From an uncultured bacterium (GTDB taxonomy: Bacteria > Bacteroidota > Bacteroidia > Bacteroidales > Muribaculaceae), in the NCBI GenBank assembly GCA_905214715.1, contig CAJMMT010000010.1, positions 1-64,000 of the forward strand: a DNA stretch of 64,000 nucleotides, written 5' to 3'. Both the position numbers and the translations under genes were made by a program. Numbering within the stretch: position 1 is the stretch's first letter; every line of letters starts with the position of its first letter. Below are positions 52,259 through 60,668 of the stretch, piece by piece. The notes under the pieces were generated by a model. That model searched no databases and had not been told where the DNA came from. It saw nothing but the letters and a program-made list of their open reading frames with translations.

Positions 52259-54256
52259 ATGAAAAAATTTCTGCAGACATTCCTTCATGCACGTGTTACG
52301 GCATTCGCCCTTATGGCCGGTGGCTTCATGCTTCCTGCGTCGGTCTCCGCGCAAGTCAACGCCGAACAGGTCCTGAACATAGGCCGTAACGTACTCTCGA
52401 TGGAAGATTACATGCTGGCCATACAATACTTCAACCAGGCCATCAAGGCTAAACCATATATGGCCGACCCTTATTTCTACAGAGCTCTCGCGAAACTTAA
52501 CCTCGACGATTATAAAGGAGCCGAAGCCGACTGCACAGCGGCTCTCGAACGCAACAAGTTCAAGACCGAAGCCTATAAGCTGCGTGGGTTCGCACGCCAG
52601 CAGATGGGCCTTGACTCCCTGGCCATAACGGATTACGACACCGGGCTGCTTTCCAACCCCTACGACCGCTATTTTCTATATTATAAAGGTGTGGCCGAAA
52701 CTCAGGCCGGACGCTATCCCCAGGCAGACTCGACATTCAACCGTCTCTTGAAAAGCCATCCCAAGTTCGATGAAGGAGTGGCCGCCCGAGGTCGTCTGAA
52801 CCTGTTGCGTGGCGATACAGTGGCTGCGCTTGCCGATGCCGACCGCGCCATAGCCCTAAACAGGACACTCCTCAACCCATGGCTGATGAAAGCTCAGATT
52901 CACGCCGACCGACGCGAGTGGCAGGATGCGCTTAAAGAGATGGATGAAGCGATACTGATTCGCCCCGAACAACCGGAGTTCTATCTTAACCGTGCCTATA
53001 TGCGCTACAACGACGATAATTTTTTCGGCGCCATGGCCGACTATAATTACGCCCTCCAGATAGAACCGGAATATATACCCGCGCTGTTCAACCGGGCATT
53101 GCTCCGGCTTGAGGTGAAAGATCTGGAGCGTTCTGCCGACGACTTCACAGAAGTATTGAGGCTTCAGCCAAGGAACTTCCATGCCCTTTACAACCGTGGT
53201 CTGGTACGTCTTGAACTGGGCCAATATCGTCAGGCTCTTGAAGACTTCAAGGCCATAGCCGCGCAGTACCCGCGGTTCTATCCCGTATATTACGCTATGG
53301 CCGAATGCAACCGCCTGGCAGGCGATCTGCGCTCGGCAGCATCCAACATACATAAGGCGGACAATATGGTATCGGCTTACGTGAAGGATCCCAATCGCAA
53401 TCCGCTTGACCGGCCGGCGATAGCATCGGGACAAAACCGTCAGAACATGAATCAAGATGCCGATGAAACCGAAAACGAAACCGAGGTAATGGAGCAGTTC
53501 AACCGTCTGGTTACGGTAGAACCGTCAGACGAACCTGAACTCGCATTCAACGAGCGTATAAAAGGTCGCGTGCAAGACCGCAACATCGCGGTAGAGCCGG
53601 AAGCGTTATTCACGCTCGGACTCGGAGCTCCACGCCGGTCGCTACAGACCGGCGCCGATACCTTCAGGGAACTCGCGGAATTCAACAGCGCCGGATACAT
53701 AGGAGAACCCGTTACTCTCAGTAACGGATGGGGAGCGCTGACCGACAACGAATTCGCCGAATTGAGCGAAATCGCGTCCGACAGCAAGCGGCAGCGCCCC
53801 GCAGACCACTTCATGAGAGCCATAGCGATGACAATGCTTAAAGACTATCGGGGCGCCATACAGGCATTCGGCAAGGCCATAGAGGGCAGCCCCGGCTTCA
53901 CTCTCGCATATCTTGGCAAAGCCACGGCCGAAACTTATCTCGGCATAGCCGAAAATTCTCTTGATCTCCAGCTCCAGGCCCTGCGTGACCTCGACAAAGT
54001 AATAGAGGCCAATCCGCGCAATCCATACGCCTGGTACAACAAAGCCGCCATCCATTATTCGCAGCGCGACTACGCTGAAGCCACCCGGTCTCTCGACAAA
54101 GCTATAGAAATCGATCCCCATCTCGGTGCCGCATGGTTTAACCGAGGACTTTGCCGACTGCAGGCCGGACTGAAACGCGAAGCGTTCGCCGACCTTTCGA
54201 AAGCCGGAGAATTGGGTGTTTTACCCTCCTACAATTTGCTGAAAAGAATGAATTGA
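52259..54256 (+). CDS. exported tetratricopeptide-repeat protein
   Basis: The 665-residue protein has a signal peptide (about 1-33, ending SVSAQ) and at least ten TPR units of 34 residues in two groups: about 40-370 (for example MLAIQYFNQAIKAKPYMADPYFYRA) and about 510-655 (FMRAIAMTMLKDYRGAIQAFGKAIEGSPG). A less regular acidic linker of about 130 residues lies between. TPRs form protein-binding scaffolds; the partner is unknown. The protein is probably periplasmic or surface-linked. Confidence 0.85.
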   Translation: MKKFLQTFLHARVTAFALMAGGFMLPASVSAQVNAEQVLNIGRNVLSMEDYMLAIQYFNQAIKAKPYMADPYFYRALAKLNLDDYKGAEADCTAALERNKFKTEAYKLRGFARQQMGLDSLAITDYDTGLLSNPYDRYFLYYKGVAETQAGRYPQADSTFNRLLKSHPKFDEGVAARGRLNLLRGDTVAALADADRAIALNRTLLNPWLMKAQIHADRREWQDALKEMDEAILIRPEQPEFYLNRAYMRYNDDNFFGAMADYNYALQIEPEYIPALFNRALLRLEVKDLERSADDFTEVLRLQPRNFHALYNRGLVRLELGQYRQALEDFKAIAAQYPRFYPVYYAMAECNRLAGDLRSAASNIHKADNMVSAYVKDPNRNPLDRPAIASGQNRQNMNQDADETENETEVMEQFNRLVTVEPSDEPELAFNERIKGRVQDRNIAVEPEALFTLGLGAPRRSLQTGADTFRELAEFNSAGYIGEPVTLSNGWGALTDNEFAELSEIASDSKRQRPADHFMRAIAMTMLKDYRGAIQAFGKAIEGSPGFTLAYLGKATAETYLGIAENSLDLQLQALRDLDKVIEANPRNPYAWYNKAAIHYSQRDYAEATRSLDKAIEIDPHLGAAWFNRGLCRLQAGLKREAFADLSKAGELGVLPSYNLLKRMN

Positions 54257-54258
54257 AT

Positions 54259-54266
54259 TATATTTG
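54259..54266 (+). promoter_or_regulatory. promoter -7 element for the thrS operon
   Basis: TATATTTG lies 125 bp before the thrS ATG, giving a leader of about 118 nt. Confidence 0.6.
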
Positions 54267-54309
54267 CAAATTGATATGGCCGCATCGATGCCGCCATTCC
54301 GTTACAGAC

Positions 54310-54328
54310 GGCGATCAGCATGATCGCC
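54310..54328 (+). promoter_or_regulatory. hairpin in the thrS leader
   Basis: A perfect 8-bp stem GGCGATCA/TGATCGCC with a 3-nt loop sits in the middle of the thrS 5' leader. In other bacteria ThrRS represses its own mRNA through leader structure; such a role here is a guess. Confidence 0.35.
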
Positions 54329-54390
54329 CTGCCGGAATCGGTTGCAGACAAAGGCATAGTTAAGTGAGAAATATATAACGACAACATACA

Positions 54391-56334
54391 ATGATAAACA
54401 TTACTTTTCCCGACGGAAGCGTACGCCAGTTCGAAGCCGGTGTAACTCCGCTTCAGGTTGCAGAAAGCATCTCGTCGCGCTTTGCCGCCGATGTGCTGGC
54501 CGCCAAAGTGGACGATAAGGAGTGGGACGTTTCTCGCCCCATAGACCAGGATGCGAAAATAGAATTGTTCAAGTGGGATTCGCCCGAAGGCCAGCATGCC
54601 TTCTGGCACTCATCGGCCCACCTACTCGCCGAAGCCCTCCAGGAACTCTATCCGGGAGTGAAATTCGGTATCGGACCGGCGATTGAAAACGGATTCTATT
54701 ACGACATCGACCCGGGAGAACACAAGCTGACATCGGAAGACTTCCCCAAAATAGAGAAGAAGATGATGGAGCTGGCGGCCCGCAAAGAGGCCATAGTACG
54801 CTCGGACATATCGAAAGCCGATGCCCTCAAGATGTTTGGAGATCGCGACGAAACCTACAAGTGCGAGCTTATCTCGGAACTCGAAGACGGCACCATATCG
54901 ACATATACCCAAGGCGCGTTTACCGACCTGTGTCGCGGACCGCACCTTGCCTCGACCGCTCCCATCAAGGCAGTGAAGATACTGTCGCTGGCAGGAGCAT
55001 ACTGGCGTGGCGACGAAAAGCGCGACCAACTCGTGCGCGTATACGGCATCACTTTCCCTAAAAAGAAGATGCTCGACGAATACCTCGCCTTGCTCGAAGA
55101 GGCCAAGAAACGCGACCATCGCAAACTTGGCAAGGAGATGGAGCTTTTCGCATTCTCTCCCACGGTCGGCGCCGGCCTTCCACTCTGGCTTCCCAAAGGA
55201 GCCGCCCTGCGCGACCGTCTGGAGCAATTCCTGCGCAAGATTCAGAAAGAATACGGATACCTGCAGGTAATCACCCCGCATATCGGCAACAAAACTCTGT
55301 ATGTAACATCGGGCCACTGGGCAAAATATGGAAAGGATTCTTTCCAGCCTATCCATACCCCCGAAGAGGGCGAGGAATACCTGCTCAAACCCATGAACTG
55401 CCCTCACCACTGCGAAATATATAAAGCCTACCCACGCTCATACCGCGAGCTTCCGCTACGTCTGGCCGAGTTCGGCACCGTATACCGCTACGAACAGTCG
55501 GGCGAGCTCCACGGCTTGACCCGAGTGCGCGGCTTTACGCAAGACGATGCCCATATCTTCTGCGCCCCCAGCCAGATAAAGGATGAGTTCCTCAAAGTAA
55601 TGGACATAATCCTCTACATCTTCAAGGCCCTTGACTTCAAGAACTTCGAAGCCCAGATATCGTTGCGCGACCCCAAGAACAAGGAAAAATACATAGGAAG
55701 CGATGAGAACTGGCATCTTGCCGAGAATGCAATAATCGAGGCTTGCGCCGAGAAGGGACTCAAGGCCCGTCAGGTAGAGGGAGAGGCTGCATTCTATGGT
55801 CCCAAACTTGACTTCATGGTAAAAGACGCCATAGGACGTCGCTGGCAGCTTGGTACCATTCAGGTAGACTACAACCTGCCGGAACGCTTTGGCCTTGAAT
55901 ACACCGGATCGGACAACCAGAAACACCGTCCGGTGATGATTCACCGCGCTCCGTTCGGCTCGATGGAACGTTTCGTGGCCGTACTGCTCGAACACACGGC
56001 CGGCAAGCTCCCGCTCTGGCTTATACCCGAACAGGTTGTGGTCCTTCCCATATCCGAGAAGTTCAACGACTACGCCTACAAGGTGGTAAAAGAGCTTGAC
56101 AAGGCAGGAGTACGCGCCGTTGTAGACGACCGTAACGAAAAGATAGGCAAAAAAATTCGCGACAACGAACTGAAAAAAATGCCTTATCTGCTCATCGTAG
56201 GTGAAAAAGAGGCGGAAAATGACGAAGTTTCCGTAAGAAAACAAGGCGAAGGCGACAAAGGTACAATGAAAATTGCTAACTTTGCAGCTGCAATCAACGC
56301 TGAGGTTGAGGCCCAGACATCCCGTAAGGAGTAA
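54391..56334 (+). CDS. thrS: threonyl-tRNA synthetase
   Basis: The 647-residue class II synthetase charges tRNA-Thr. Domains: TGS (1-62), editing domain with the HxxxH zinc/editing motif HSSAHLLAEAL (about 70-80) and DLCRGPHLAST, catalytic core with motif 2 RLAEFGTVYRYEQSGELHGLTRVRG, zinc ligands in MNCPHHCEIY, motif 3 HRAPFGSMERF, and the C-terminal anticodon-binding domain from about 540. Length is standard. It heads the conserved thrS-infC-rpmI-rplT cluster. Confidence 0.97.
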   Translation: MINITFPDGSVRQFEAGVTPLQVAESISSRFAADVLAAKVDDKEWDVSRPIDQDAKIELFKWDSPEGQHAFWHSSAHLLAEALQELYPGVKFGIGPAIENGFYYDIDPGEHKLTSEDFPKIEKKMMELAARKEAIVRSDISKADALKMFGDRDETYKCELISELEDGTISTYTQGAFTDLCRGPHLASTAPIKAVKILSLAGAYWRGDEKRDQLVRVYGITFPKKKMLDEYLALLEEAKKRDHRKLGKEMELFAFSPTVGAGLPLWLPKGAALRDRLEQFLRKIQKEYGYLQVITPHIGNKTLYVTSGHWAKYGKDSFQPIHTPEEGEEYLLKPMNCPHHCEIYKAYPRSYRELPLRLAEFGTVYRYEQSGELHGLTRVRGFTQDDAHIFCAPSQIKDEFLKVMDIILYIFKALDFKNFEAQISLRDPKNKEKYIGSDENWHLAENAIIEACAEKGLKARQVEGEAAFYGPKLDFMVKDAIGRRWQLGTIQVDYNLPERFGLEYTGSDNQKHRPVMIHRAPFGSMERFVAVLLEHTAGKLPLWLIPEQVVVLPISEKFNDYAYKVVKELDKAGVRAVVDDRNEKIGKKIRDNELKKMPYLLIVGEKEAENDEVSVRKQGEGDKGTMKIANFAAAINAEVEAQTSRKE

Positions 56335-56390
56335 TCTTACCGCAACCTACAGATAAAAAAGCGAAAAAACCAGAACCGAAAACCCACTTA

Positions 56391-57095
56391 ATGGAGAAAA
56401 AACCGAACTTTGCCGGCCCTCGGCACCCGGGAGGGAGCCGTCCGAAACCGGGACAACGTCAACGCCCCGGCGACCGCCGCAATGACCCGTATGCAACCAA
56501 CGAGCGCATACGCGCCCAGGAAGTACGCCTGGTAGGAGACAATGTCAAGCCCGGCATATACCCCATAGACAAGGCTCGCCGTCTTGCAGCTTCTATGCAA
56601 CTGGACCTGATAGAGATCTCGCCTACCGCCGAACCACCGGTATGCCGCATACTGGACTACCAGAAATTTCTCTATCAGCAAAAGAAACGTGCCAAAGAAC
56701 AGAAGCAGAAGGCTGCCAAAGTCGTAGTCAAGGAAATTCGTTTCGGCCCACAGACCGATGATCATGACTACAATTTCAAATTGAAACATGCCATCGGATT
56801 TCTGAAAGAGGGTTCTAAAGTAAAAGCCCATGTCTTTTTCCGCGGACGCTCAATCCTGTTCAAGGAACAGGGAGAAGTTCTGTTGCTTCGTTTCGCCAAC
56901 GACCTCGAGGAATATGGCAAGCTTGAAACGATGCCGGTACTTGAAGGGAAACGCATGATCATAATGCTCGCCCCGCTTAAAGCCGCACCGAAGAAAGAGT
57001 CTCCTAAAAAAGACACCGCCAAAAACGCTGCTGCCCCTGCGGAAAGCGAACCTGAAAATCAGGAATCGCAAGAGAGCGACGAGGCCGAAGATTAA
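56391..57095 (+). CDS. infC: translation initiation factor IF-3 with N- and C-terminal extensions
   Basis: IF-3 binds the 30S subunit and checks the initiator tRNA. The core (about 35-200) has NERIRAQEVRLVGDN, ISPTAEPPVCRILDYQKF, the helical linker QQKKRAKEQKQK and the C-domain KEIRFGPQTDDHDYNFKLKHA. The 234-residue length exceeds the usual 175-180: there is a Pro/Gly/Arg-rich N-terminal stretch of about 33 residues and a Lys-Pro then acidic tail of about 35. It starts at a normal ATG, not the rare AUU of enterobacteria. A hairpin (CCGCCATAA/TTATGGCGG, 57115-57140 region) lies between it and rpmI. Confidence 0.96.
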   Translation: MEKKPNFAGPRHPGGSRPKPGQRQRPGDRRNDPYATNERIRAQEVRLVGDNVKPGIYPIDKARRLAASMQLDLIEISPTAEPPVCRILDYQKFLYQQKKRAKEQKQKAAKVVVKEIRFGPQTDDHDYNFKLKHAIGFLKEGSKVKAHVFFRGRSILFKEQGEVLLLRFANDLEEYGKLETMPVLEGKRMIIMLAPLKAAPKKESPKKDTAKNAAAPAESEPENQESQESDEAED

Positions 57096-57212
57096 TATGG
57101 TTTTCCGGTCCGCCATAATCTCCGTGTTATGGCGGGCAAGAAAATAAATAAAAAATAAGAGACCGTAGGCACCACGTGCCGAGGTAAATTACAAACTACT
57201 AATTTTTAACCA

Positions 57213-57410
57213 ATGCCTAAGGTAAAGACCAATGCCGCCGCCAAGAAGCGCTTCGCGCTGACCGGCACAGGCAAAATCAAACGCAAACACGCGTATCACA
57301 GCCACATCCTGACAAAGAAATCCACCAAGCGTAAACGCAACCTGGATCACACCGCACTGGTCGACAGCGCGAACAGCCGTCAGGTAAAGGATCTGCTGAA
57401 TCTGCGTTAA
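57213..57410 (+). CDS. rpmI: 50S ribosomal protein L35
   Basis: The 65-residue basic protein begins PKVKTNAAAKKRFALTGTGKIKRKHAYHSHILTKKS, the standard L35 sequence. It sits between infC and rplT in the usual order. Confidence 0.97.
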   Translation: MPKVKTNAAAKKRFALTGTGKIKRKHAYHSHILTKKSTKRKRNLDHTALVDSANSRQVKDLLNLR

Positions 57411-57554
57411 GCGTTCAGCTCTTTGAAGAGCGGGTTGCCGACCCCCGCGAGCAAGTGTCGGCAAGAAATCAATTAAATTCAAAAACCGAATGACGGGCCG
57501 TAATGCGAAGTGCTAAGAGAACTGTAGCCGCCCCCATTCAAAATTTAAAAGACA
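57411..57554 (+). promoter_or_regulatory. structured rpmI-rplT intergenic region
   Basis: This 144-nt gap holds two hairpins: GCTCTT/AAGAGC near 57419-57432 and TTGCCGAC/GTCGGCAA near 57436-57464, and a GGGC..GCCC pairing further on. In other bacteria L20 represses its own operon by binding such mRNA structures; a similar role is possible. Confidence 0.35.
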
Positions 57555-57902
57555 ATGCCAAGATCAGTAAATCACGTCGCTTCAAGAGAAAAGCGTAAGA
57601 AAATCCTCAAACTCACCCGCGGATATTATGGTTCGCGCCGCAACGTATGGACCGTAGCCAAGAATACTTGGGAGAAAGGTCTTACATACGCTTATCGCGA
57701 CCGCAAGCAGAAAAAGCGCAACTTCCGCGCTCTCTGGATTCAGCGTATCAACGCCGCCGCACGCATGGAGGATCTTTCCTACTCCAAGCTGATGGGCCTC
57801 ATACACAAAGCAGGCATCGAGATCAACCGCAAGGTGCTCGCCGACCTGGCCATGAACAACCCCGCAGCTTTCAAGGCAATCTGCGATAAGGTGAAAGCCT
57901 GA
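57555..57902 (+). CDS. rplT: 50S ribosomal protein L20
   Basis: The 115-residue protein is needed for early large-subunit assembly and binds 23S rRNA. PRSVNHVASREKRKKILKLTRGYYGSRRN and the C-terminal NRKVLADLAMNNPAAF are the family pattern. It ends the thrS cluster before a terminator. Confidence 0.97.
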   Translation: MPRSVNHVASREKRKKILKLTRGYYGSRRNVWTVAKNTWEKGLTYAYRDRKQKKRNFRALWIQRINAAARMEDLSYSKLMGLIHKAGIEINRKVLADLAMNNPAAFKAICDKVKA

Positions 57903-57925
57903 CGCATCATTTACCAAGAGCATCC

Positions 57926-57967
57926 AAGCCCCGCAGTCTTACTTATGACAGCGGGGCTTTCTTTTTT
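57926..57967 (+). terminator. terminator after rplT
   Basis: A 9-bp stem AAGCCCCGC/GCGGGGCTT followed by TCTTTTTT. Confidence 0.85.
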
Positions 57968-58262
57968 ATCCATGCAACCAACGAACGGCCATTTTGTTCA
58001 AATCAAAAACGTGTTTTATAACATAAAAATATTTCGAAAAAGATTGCAAAAAGTTTGTAAATTGCATTGCGGTTGACAAAACGCCTATTTCAGATTCCGG
58101 CCCGCTCTTCTCTGTCTCTCCTACTCTCCCGCCGCAGGCACTATGTCGACCGATCGTTATATCGATAATACCAACAACCTCCTGTTCGGCTCTTCTTGCA
58201 GACAAGGTTCAATTCATAAGCCACGCCTGCGGTCGACACTGGATATTAAAATCTTATACAGC

Positions 58263-60419
58263 ATGAAGATTTACAAATCTAACGAAATCAAAAACATAGC
58301 CCTCTTAGGTTCGAAGGGCTCCGGAAAAACCACACTCGCCGAGTCCATGCTCTTCGAGTGTGGAGTTATAAAACGTCGCGGTACCGTAGAAGCCGGCAAT
58401 ACCGTTTCAGACTACTTCCCGGTTGAAAAAGAATATGGTTATTCGGTATTTTCCACCCTTTTCAGTGCCGAATTCAACAATAAGAAGCTCAACATTCTCG
58501 ACTGCCCCGGAGCAGACGATTTTATCGGAAACGCATACACCGCCCTCGGCGTTACCGATATCGCAGTCATGACCATCGACGCCGAATATGGCGTGGAAGT
58601 TGGGACCCAGAATATTTTCCGCACAACCGAACGCTTGAAAAAGCCGGTTATATTCGCACTTAACAAAATAGACGGAGAGAAAGCCGACTACGACAACGTT
58701 ATGGAGCAACTGCGCGAAAGCTTCGGCCAGAAGATAGTCGCTATCCAGTATCCTCTTGAAAGCGGACCCGGATTCCACTCGCTTATCGACGTGTTGCTGA
58801 TGAAGAAATATGAATGGGGGCCTGACGGAGGCGTGCCTACAATCAGCGAGATTCCGGAAGACCAGCTTGAAAAGGCCAACGAACTCCACCATATACTCGT
58901 TGAGGCTGCCGCAGAAAACGACGAATCGTTGATGGACAAATACTTCGAGGAGGGACACCTGACCGAAGACGAAATGAGAAACGGCATACGCAAAGGTCTG
59001 ATAGACCGTTCCATCCTGCCCGTAATCGTAGTGAGCGCAGGTAAGGACATGGGCGTACGCCGCATGATGGAATTCCTCGGCAACGTTTGTCCTTTCGTTA
59101 CCGATATGCCCGCTCCCATCACCACTGAAGGCGTCGAGGTTAAACCCGATCCTGAAGGACCGCTGTCGGTGTTCTTCTTCAAGACCTCCGTGGAGCCACA
59201 TATCGGCGAGGTTTCCTATTTCAAGGTTATGAGCGGCACACTGAAAGCCGGAGATGATCTGGAGAACGTTTCACGCGGCGGCAAAGAGCGTCTTGCGCAG
59301 ATTTTTACCGTGTGCGGCCAAATCAGAAATGCTGTAGACAGACTTGAAGCAGGCGACATAGGAGCCGCCGTAAAATTGAAAGACGTACGTACCGGCAATA
59401 CGCTCGACGCCAAAGGATGCGAATACCGGTTCGACTTCATAAAATATCCTCAGCCAAAGTATGTACGCGCCATACGTCCCGTTACTGAAAGCGACGCGGA
59501 GAAACTGGCCGGCATACTTACCCGTATGCATGAGGAAGATCCCACATGGATCGTAGAGCAGAGCAAGGAACTGAAACAGACTCTGGTCAAAGGCCAGGGT
59601 GAATTCCATCTGCGCACCCTCAAATGGAGAATCGAGAACAACGAGAAACTTCCCGTCGAGTTCTCCGAGCAGAAGATACCCTATCGCGAGACAATCACCA
59701 AAGCCGCCCGCGCCGACTATCGCCACAAGAAACAGTCCGGCGGCTCCGGGCAGTTCGGCGAGGTTCATCTTATCATAGAACCTTACACCGAGGGGATGCC
59801 AGAACCCGACACCTATAAGTTCGGTAATCAGGAATTCAAGCTCAATGTCCGCGACAAACAGGAAATTCCTCTTGAGTGGGGCGGCAAGCTGGTGGTTTAT
59901 AACTGCATCGTGGGAGGCGCCATAGACGCCCGCTTCATTCCCGCTATCGTTAAGGGACTCATGGACCGCATGGAGCAGGGACCGCTGACCGGTTCCTACG
60001 CCCGCGACGTACGCGTTATGATATACGACGGCAAGATGCACCCCGTAGACTCCAACGAAATCTCGTTCCGTCTCGCAGGCCGCAATGCCTTCTCGGAAGC
60101 TTTCCGCAACGCCAACCCGAAGATTCTCGAACCCATATACGATGTGGAGGTAATGACTCCCGGCGATTCGATGGGCGATGTCATGAGCGACCTTCAGGGA
60201 CGCAGGGGCATGATTATGGGCATGGAATCTGACCACGGTATAGAACGACTTAACGCTCGCGTACCTCTTAAAGAGATGGCTAGCTACAGCACCTCGCTCA
60301 GCTCCATTTCTGGCGGTCGCGCCGGCTTCACTATGAAGTTCGCCGACTACGAGCTCGTACCGAGCGACGTTCAGGAGAAACTTCTCAGGGCTTACGCCGA
60401 AACCCAGACCGAAGAATAA
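58263..60419 (+). CDS. EF-G paralog (EF-G2-like), predicted GTPase-defective
   Basis: The 718-residue protein has the five-domain EF-G layout: G domain (1-275), domains II-V to the end (with QSGGSGQFGEVHLIIEP in domain IV and GMIMGMES in domain V). The P-loop GSKGSGKTT (16-24) and NKID are kept. But switch I reads EKEYGYSV instead of ExERGITI, and the G3 motif is DCPGADDF, with Ala84 replacing the catalytic histidine of DTPGHVDF. Bacteroides EF-G2, a paralog reported to lack GTPase activity and to aid gut colonisation, is the closest known concept. The ATG at 58263 starts at the family position; an earlier ATG at 58143 adds 40 unrelated residues. Confidence 0.88.
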   Translation: MKIYKSNEIKNIALLGSKGSGKTTLAESMLFECGVIKRRGTVEAGNTVSDYFPVEKEYGYSVFSTLFSAEFNNKKLNILDCPGADDFIGNAYTALGVTDIAVMTIDAEYGVEVGTQNIFRTTERLKKPVIFALNKIDGEKADYDNVMEQLRESFGQKIVAIQYPLESGPGFHSLIDVLLMKKYEWGPDGGVPTISEIPEDQLEKANELHHILVEAAAENDESLMDKYFEEGHLTEDEMRNGIRKGLIDRSILPVIVVSAGKDMGVRRMMEFLGNVCPFVTDMPAPITTEGVEVKPDPEGPLSVFFFKTSVEPHIGEVSYFKVMSGTLKAGDDLENVSRGGKERLAQIFTVCGQIRNAVDRLEAGDIGAAVKLKDVRTGNTLDAKGCEYRFDFIKYPQPKYVRAIRPVTESDAEKLAGILTRMHEEDPTWIVEQSKELKQTLVKGQGEFHLRTLKWRIENNEKLPVEFSEQKIPYRETITKAARADYRHKKQSGGSGQFGEVHLIIEPYTEGMPEPDTYKFGNQEFKLNVRDKQEIPLEWGGKLVVYNCIVGGAIDARFIPAIVKGLMDRMEQGPLTGSYARDVRVMIYDGKMHPVDSNEISFRLAGRNAFSEAFRNANPKILEPIYDVEVMTPGDSMGDVMSDLQGRRGMIMGMESDHGIERLNARVPLKEMASYSTSLSSISGGRAGFTMKFADYELVPSDVQEKLLRAYAETQTEE

Positions 60420-60453
60420 CTCAACCCGACTCCTCTCTCCGGATATTTCCGAA

Positions 60454-60495
60454 GGAAACCACGCTTGCCAGTCGGCGGCGTGGTTTCCATTTTTA
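60454..60495 (+). terminator. terminator after the EF-G paralog gene
   Basis: An 11-bp perfect stem (60454-60464 with 60478-60488) is followed by ATTTTTAAC. Confidence 0.8.
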
Positions 60496-60628
60496 ACAGT
60501 TCCTTTTATATGCATTTTTTTGCGTCTTATACATGATTTCGCCTCTTTCAGAGCGACCTCAACATCATCTGAAAGAAGATTTTCCGATACCTCCAAAACA
60601 TTAATTGGATGATTTGACAAATTTTAAT

Positions 60629-60636
60629 TAACTTTG
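60629..60636 (+). promoter_or_regulatory. promoter -7 element for the surface-protein pair
   Basis: TAACTTTG fits TAnnTTTG, 33 bp before the ATG at 60669. Confidence 0.5.
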
Positions 60637-60668
60637 TAAAATATATTGAATTTACTAACCTAAACAAT

